A DNA stretch of 64,000 nucleotides from Vibrio ichthyoenteri ATCC 700023 (GTDB lineage: Bacteria > Pseudomonadota > Gammaproteobacteria > Enterobacterales > Vibrionaceae), in the NCBI RefSeq assembly GCF_000222605.1, contig NZ_AFWF01000007.1:1-64000 (forward strand), read 5' to 3'. The translations under genes were made by a program, and so were the position numbers. The notes beneath the pieces were generated by a model that saw only the letters and a list, made by a program, of their open reading frames with translations, searched no databases and was not told the DNA's origin. Shown one piece after another: positions 61,080-64,000 of this stretch; position 1 is the stretch's first letter, and the number at the start of each line of letters is the position of its first letter.

Positions 61080-61852
61080 TGCGCCTTTTTGATACCCATT
61101 GCCATCTAGATTTTGCCCCTTTTGAATCAGATGTTGAGCAACATATTCAGCTCGCGCAACAAGCGGGTGTTGAGCGGTTACTCTTACCCGCAACGGGGAG
61201 AGAAAACTGGTCACGTCTAGAATCGCTTAGTCAGCAGTTTTCATCACTTTATTACGCAATGGGCTTTCACCCTTACTTTCTCGCTCAGCAGTCACTCGGT
61301 GACATCGCTATTTTGGACGCGAAAATTGCCACTCGTGATTCACGTTGTGTCGCAATTGGTGAGTGTGGTTTGGATGCGATGGTGGATGTGCCAATGGCCT
61401 TGCAAGAGGCCTTTTTCATTGCTCAGGTGGAATTGGCACAACAGGCTCAATTACCACTGATTCTCCATGGACGAAAAACCCACAATCGGCTGATCCAATT
61501 GCTCAAACAATCACGCTTTGCATATGGTGGTATCTTGCATGGTTTTTCGGGTAGCTACCAGCAAGCAAAACAGTTTGTTGATTTGGGCTTTTATCTTGGT
61601 GTCGGAGGCGTGATTACCTATCCACGCGCCAATAAAACGCGTCAAGCTGTGGCGCAATTACCGCTTTCGTCTTTGGTGTTAGAAACCGACGCACCTGATA
61701 TGCCATTAATGGGTTATCAAGGCGAATCGAATCATCCCAAACGTTTGCCTCTGATTTTAGAGCAACTGGCTCAATTGCAGAAAAAAGATAGGCAAACGGT
61801 TGCTAATAACGTTTGGTATAATAGCAATTTGGCCCTGAAAATTTGTGAATAA
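61079..61852 (+). CDS. yjjV: TatD-family metal-dependent hydrolase (YjjV-like)
   Basis: A 257-residue TIM-barrel hydrolase of the TatD DNase family. Metal-binding motifs are FDTHCHLDF, IGECGLDAM, LILHGRKTHN, ILHGFSGSYQQA and LETDAPDMPL. The sequence is closest to the YjjV branch by recollection. Its start overlaps the stop of the 50-residue gene, so the two are probably co-translated with yaaA. Confidence 0.9.
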   Translation: MRLFDTHCHLDFAPFESDVEQHIQLAQQAGVERLLLPATGRENWSRLESLSQQFSSLYYAMGFHPYFLAQQSLGDIAILDAKIATRDSRCVAIGECGLDAMVDVPMALQEAFFIAQVELAQQAQLPLILHGRKTHNRLIQLLKQSRFAYGGILHGFSGSYQQAKQFVDLGFYLGVGGVITYPRANKTRQAVAQLPLSSLVLETDAPDMPLMGYQGESNHPKRLPLILEQLAQLQKKDRQTVANNVWYNSNLALKICE

Positions 61853-61896
61853 ATTCTAAATTGTTTGTACGACTTGTGAATTTTACAGCTTTGATT

Positions 61897-61991
61897 GTTG
61901 ATCTTGATCACACTTATGATTGAACAATGGCTGAATCTTATAAGAAAGTGTGAGGGGCGCATTACTTTATCATAGGTGGGATGAGTATAAT
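61897..61991 (+). promoter_or_regulatory. nupC promoter with a CRP site
   Basis: GTTGATCTTGATCACA (61897-61912) matches the CRP consensus at 13 of 16 positions. A perfect TATAAT lies at 61986-61991 with a weak -35. The CRP site is centred about 93 bases upstream of the expected start, a class I position. Catabolite control fits a nucleoside transporter. Confidence 0.7.
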
Positions 61992-62056
61992 TGCCCCGCT
62001 TTTTGAGCTCCATTTTGTAACACGCCAACAAATAACTTATAAGGAAGTCATAAACT

Positions 62057-63361
62057 ATGAGCCTGTTTATGAGCCTAGTCGGTATGGTAGTGCTTCTTGC
62101 TATTGCATTTGCATTCTCATCTAACCGCAAAGCTATCAATTTTAGAACTGTGGGTGGCGCTTTTGCTATCCAATTTATCCTTGGTGCATTTGTACTGTAC
62201 GTACCATGGGGCCGTGACCTATTAAACGGTTTTTCACAAGGGGTTTCTAACGTTATCAACTATGGTAACGCAGGTACCGACTTCCTATTCGGCGGTCTTG
62301 TTTCTGGCAAGATGTTCGAACTATTCGGCGGCGGCGGTTTCATCTTCGCATTCCGCGTACTTCCAACGCTAATTTTCTTCTCTGCACTGATTTCGGTTCT
62401 TTACTACATCGGCGTTATGCAGTGGGTTATCCGCATTCTTGGTGGCGCACTACAAAAAGCGCTTGGCACTTCTCGTGCTGAATCAATGTCTGCAGCGGCT
62501 AACATTTTCGTAGGTCAAACTGAAGCACCACTAGTGGTTCGTCCGTTTGTTCCTAAGATGACGCAATCTGAACTATTCGCAGTAATGTGTGGTGGTCTAG
62601 CATCAGTTGCTGGTGGTGTACTAGCAGGTTACGCGCAAATGGGCGTGCCACTAGAGTACCTAGTAGCAGCATCGTTCATGGCGGCTCCGGGTGGTCTACT
62701 ATTTGCTAAGATCCTTTACCCAGAAGTTGATAAGCCTCAAGAAGACATCCAAGAAGCGATGGACGGCGGCGACGACAAACCTGCCAACGTTATTGACGCA
62801 GCAGCAGGCGGCGCAGCAGCAGGTCTACAACTAGCACTTAACGTTGGTGCAATGCTAATCGCATTCGTAGGCCTAATCGCGCTAATCAACGGTATGCTTG
62901 GTGGTATCGGTGGTTGGTTCGGTATGCCTGAACTGACGCTAGAATTGATTCTAGGTTACGCGTTCTCGCCACTAGCATTCCTAATCGGTGTGCCAATGGA
63001 CGAAGCAATCTTTGCGGGTTCATTCATCGGTCAAAAACTGGTTGTGAACGAATTCGTTGCTTACCTAAACTTCACTCCATACATCCCTCACCTTGTTGAC
63101 GGTGTATTGGTTGCTGATGCGGTAGTTCCAGCGACTGGCGAAATCATGTCGCCGAAGACAATGGCTATCATCTCATTTGCACTTTGTGGTTTCGCGAACC
63201 TTTCATCTATCGCAATTCTACTAGGTGGCCTAGGTTCTCTAGCACCAAGCCGTCGTAGCGACATCGCACGCATGGGTGTTAAAGCGGTACTTGCGGGTAC
63301 GCTATCTAACCTTATGGCAGCAACAATTGCAGGTTTCTGTCTAACACTATCAAGCATGTAA
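62057..63361 (+). CDS. nupC: Concentrative nucleoside transporter (NupC/CNT family)
   Basis: A 434-residue inner-membrane transporter that imports nucleosides with sodium or protons. Landmarks are [20 protein letters not shown], the conserved [20 protein letters not shown], the [20 protein letters not shown] segment, [15 protein letters not shown], and [21 protein letters not shown]. It resembles the V. cholerae CNT whose structure is known. deoC starts about 535 bases downstream, so salvage and catabolism of nucleosides are linked here. Confidence 0.96.
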   Translation: MSLFMSLVGMVVLLAIAFAFSSNRKAINFRTVGGAFAIQFILGAFVLYVPWGRDLLNGFSQGVSNVINYGNAGTDFLFGGLVSGKMFELFGGGGFIFAFRVLPTLIFFSALISVLYYIGVMQWVIRILGGALQKALGTSRAESMSAAANIFVGQTEAPLVVRPFVPKMTQSELFAVMCGGLASVAGGVLAGYAQMGVPLEYLVAASFMAAPGGLLFAKILYPEVDKPQEDIQEAMDGGDDKPANVIDAAAGGAAAGLQLALNVGAMLIAFVGLIALINGMLGGIGGWFGMPELTLELILGYAFSPLAFLIGVPMDEAIFAGSFIGQKLVVNEFVAYLNFTPYIPHLVDGVLVADAVVPATGEIMSPKTMAIISFALCGFANLSSIAILLGGLGSLAPSRRSDIARMGVKAVLAGTLSNLMAATIAGFCLTLSSM

Positions 63362-63395
63362 TAAGCGCTCGATAATATAGACGTCACTTGAAACA

Positions 63396-63433
63396 ATACC
63401 CTGGAGCAAGAGATTGCTGCAGGGTATTTTTTT
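63396..63433 (+). terminator. Terminator of nupC
   Basis: ATACCCTG and CAGGGTAT close a loop of about 16 bases and are followed by TTTTTTT. Confidence 0.85.
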
Positions 63434-63896
63434 GCTTGAATATTGACGGTCATGTTTAGCGGTGCTTTTCACCTCAGTCATGCACTAAAGTTCGAGCTAA
63501 CTTTTTTGAGATACAAACCGTTTGCGTTCTTTTTGTTGCTACAGTTTTGCGGTGAATGTCGATAATGTAGAGCCATCAATGCAATGTGAGTTGAAATGAA
63601 TTCGACTAAGCAATGAATTTTGACTGGTCAGCAAATCAATGCTCTCCAGCGGCATATAGCGCAAGCGTTTTTGCGCACGATATGATATTAAAGACACCGC
63701 AATCATAGATTGTTGTGCCATAGGCCAAACTGGTACTGTGCGGTGACAGGGATAGCAATTGGGGCAGATTCGCTATTTGCCACGAGTCTTCAAGGAACCA
63801 AGTCCGTTCATCAATAACTGCGTTCTCAACCTATACTATTTAAGGCAAGAAGCAGTCACATTTTTGAATACTTATCGGAGATAGAAATGAGCGATT
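63434..63896. other. Gap between nupC and deoC with an unassigned minus-strand frame
   Basis: A minus-strand frame at 63539-63721 would encode 60 residues (MAQQSMIAVSLISYRAQKR...); it has no recognisable family, and no clear ribosome-binding site. A second minus-strand frame in another phase covers about 63630-63830 and is also open. TATACT at 63832 on the plus strand is a possible deoC -10 element. The whole may be a decayed gene or chance. Confidence 0.35.
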
Positions 63897-64000
63897 TAAA
63901 AGCAGCAGCGTTACGTGCACTTCAACTAATGGATCTAACGACGCTAAATGATGACGACACAGATGCAAAAGTAATTTCACTTTGTCATGACGCGAAAACA
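63897..64000 (+). CDS. deoC: Deoxyribose-phosphate aldolase DeoC, 5' part only
   Basis: Only the first 34 codons lie in the window: [20 protein letters not shown] followed by [18 protein letters not shown], which matches the N-terminus of DeoC from enterics and vibrios. DeoC cleaves deoxyribose 5-phosphate to glyceraldehyde 3-phosphate and acetaldehyde. The ATG is preceded by CGGAGA. The gene continues beyond the window edge and probably heads the deo operon. Confidence 0.93.

Overview
The window is a stretch of chromosome from a Vibrio-type gammaproteobacterium. The evidence is the gene content: a GbpA-like chitin-binding monooxygenase behind a cyclic-di-GMP riboswitch, a DciA helicase loader next to secA, a DUF3545 protein, a complete dcw cluster without ddl, and a NupC-type transporter followed by deoC. 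Almost everything is conserved housekeeping. I see no prophage, insertion sequence, CRISPR array, rRNA or tRNA.

Layout. Positions 1-8.5 kb: tolC (minus), then the plus-strand run nudF-yqiB-cpdA-yqiA-parE-parC. Positions 8.6-13.1 kb: the periplasmic proteases degS and degQ and the envelope protein zapG (all minus), then zapE. Positions 13.2-18.4 kb: rplM-rpsI behind an L13-type leader, the cytochrome bc1 genes petABC, and sspA-sspB. Positions 18.4-21.9 kb: a minus-strand envelope operon lpoA-yraN-diaA-dolP. Positions 21.9-23.6 kb: rsmI, two kinds of tandem repeat, and the RNase P RNA gene. Positions 24.0-40.5 kb: the division and cell-wall cluster rsmH-ftsL-ftsI-murE-murF-mraY-murD-ftsW-murG-murC-ftsQ-ftsA-ftsZ-lpxC. 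Positions 40.5-44.1 kb: dciA (minus) and secA. Positions 44.2-50.7 kb: a palindromic repeat, mutT, dapB, carA-carB. Positions 50.8-54.0 kb: a YfcA-type exporter, a LysR regulator and gbpA. Positions 54.4-57.9 kb: grcA with two FNR boxes, nfo, ung, a hemerythrin protein and a DUF3545 protein. Positions 58.5-64 kb: an alanine/glycine symporter, yaaA, a 50-residue protein, a TatD-family hydrolase, nupC, and the start of deoC.

The genes fall into working groups: peptidoglycan precursor synthesis and septation (dcw cluster plus lpoA, zapE, zapG, diaA), envelope quality control (degS, degQ, dolP, tolC, secA), base-excision and nucleotide-pool repair (nfo, ung, mutT, nudF), and pyrimidine/nucleoside metabolism (carAB, nupC, deoC).

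The points most worth a second look are: (1) cpdA, the cAMP phosphodiesterase gene, has an in-frame TGA that removes its last 32 codons although the rest of the frame is intact; (2) the RNase P RNA has its P3 arm enlarged by three tandem copies of a UUCG hairpin; (3) a c-di-GMP-I riboswitch with a terminator-like platform precedes gbpA; (4) mraZ and its operator repeats are missing from the head of the dcw cluster; (5) two minisatellite arrays lie between rsmI and rnpB; (6) grcA carries two FNR boxes 53 bp apart. I did not find a convincing undescribed multi-gene system.
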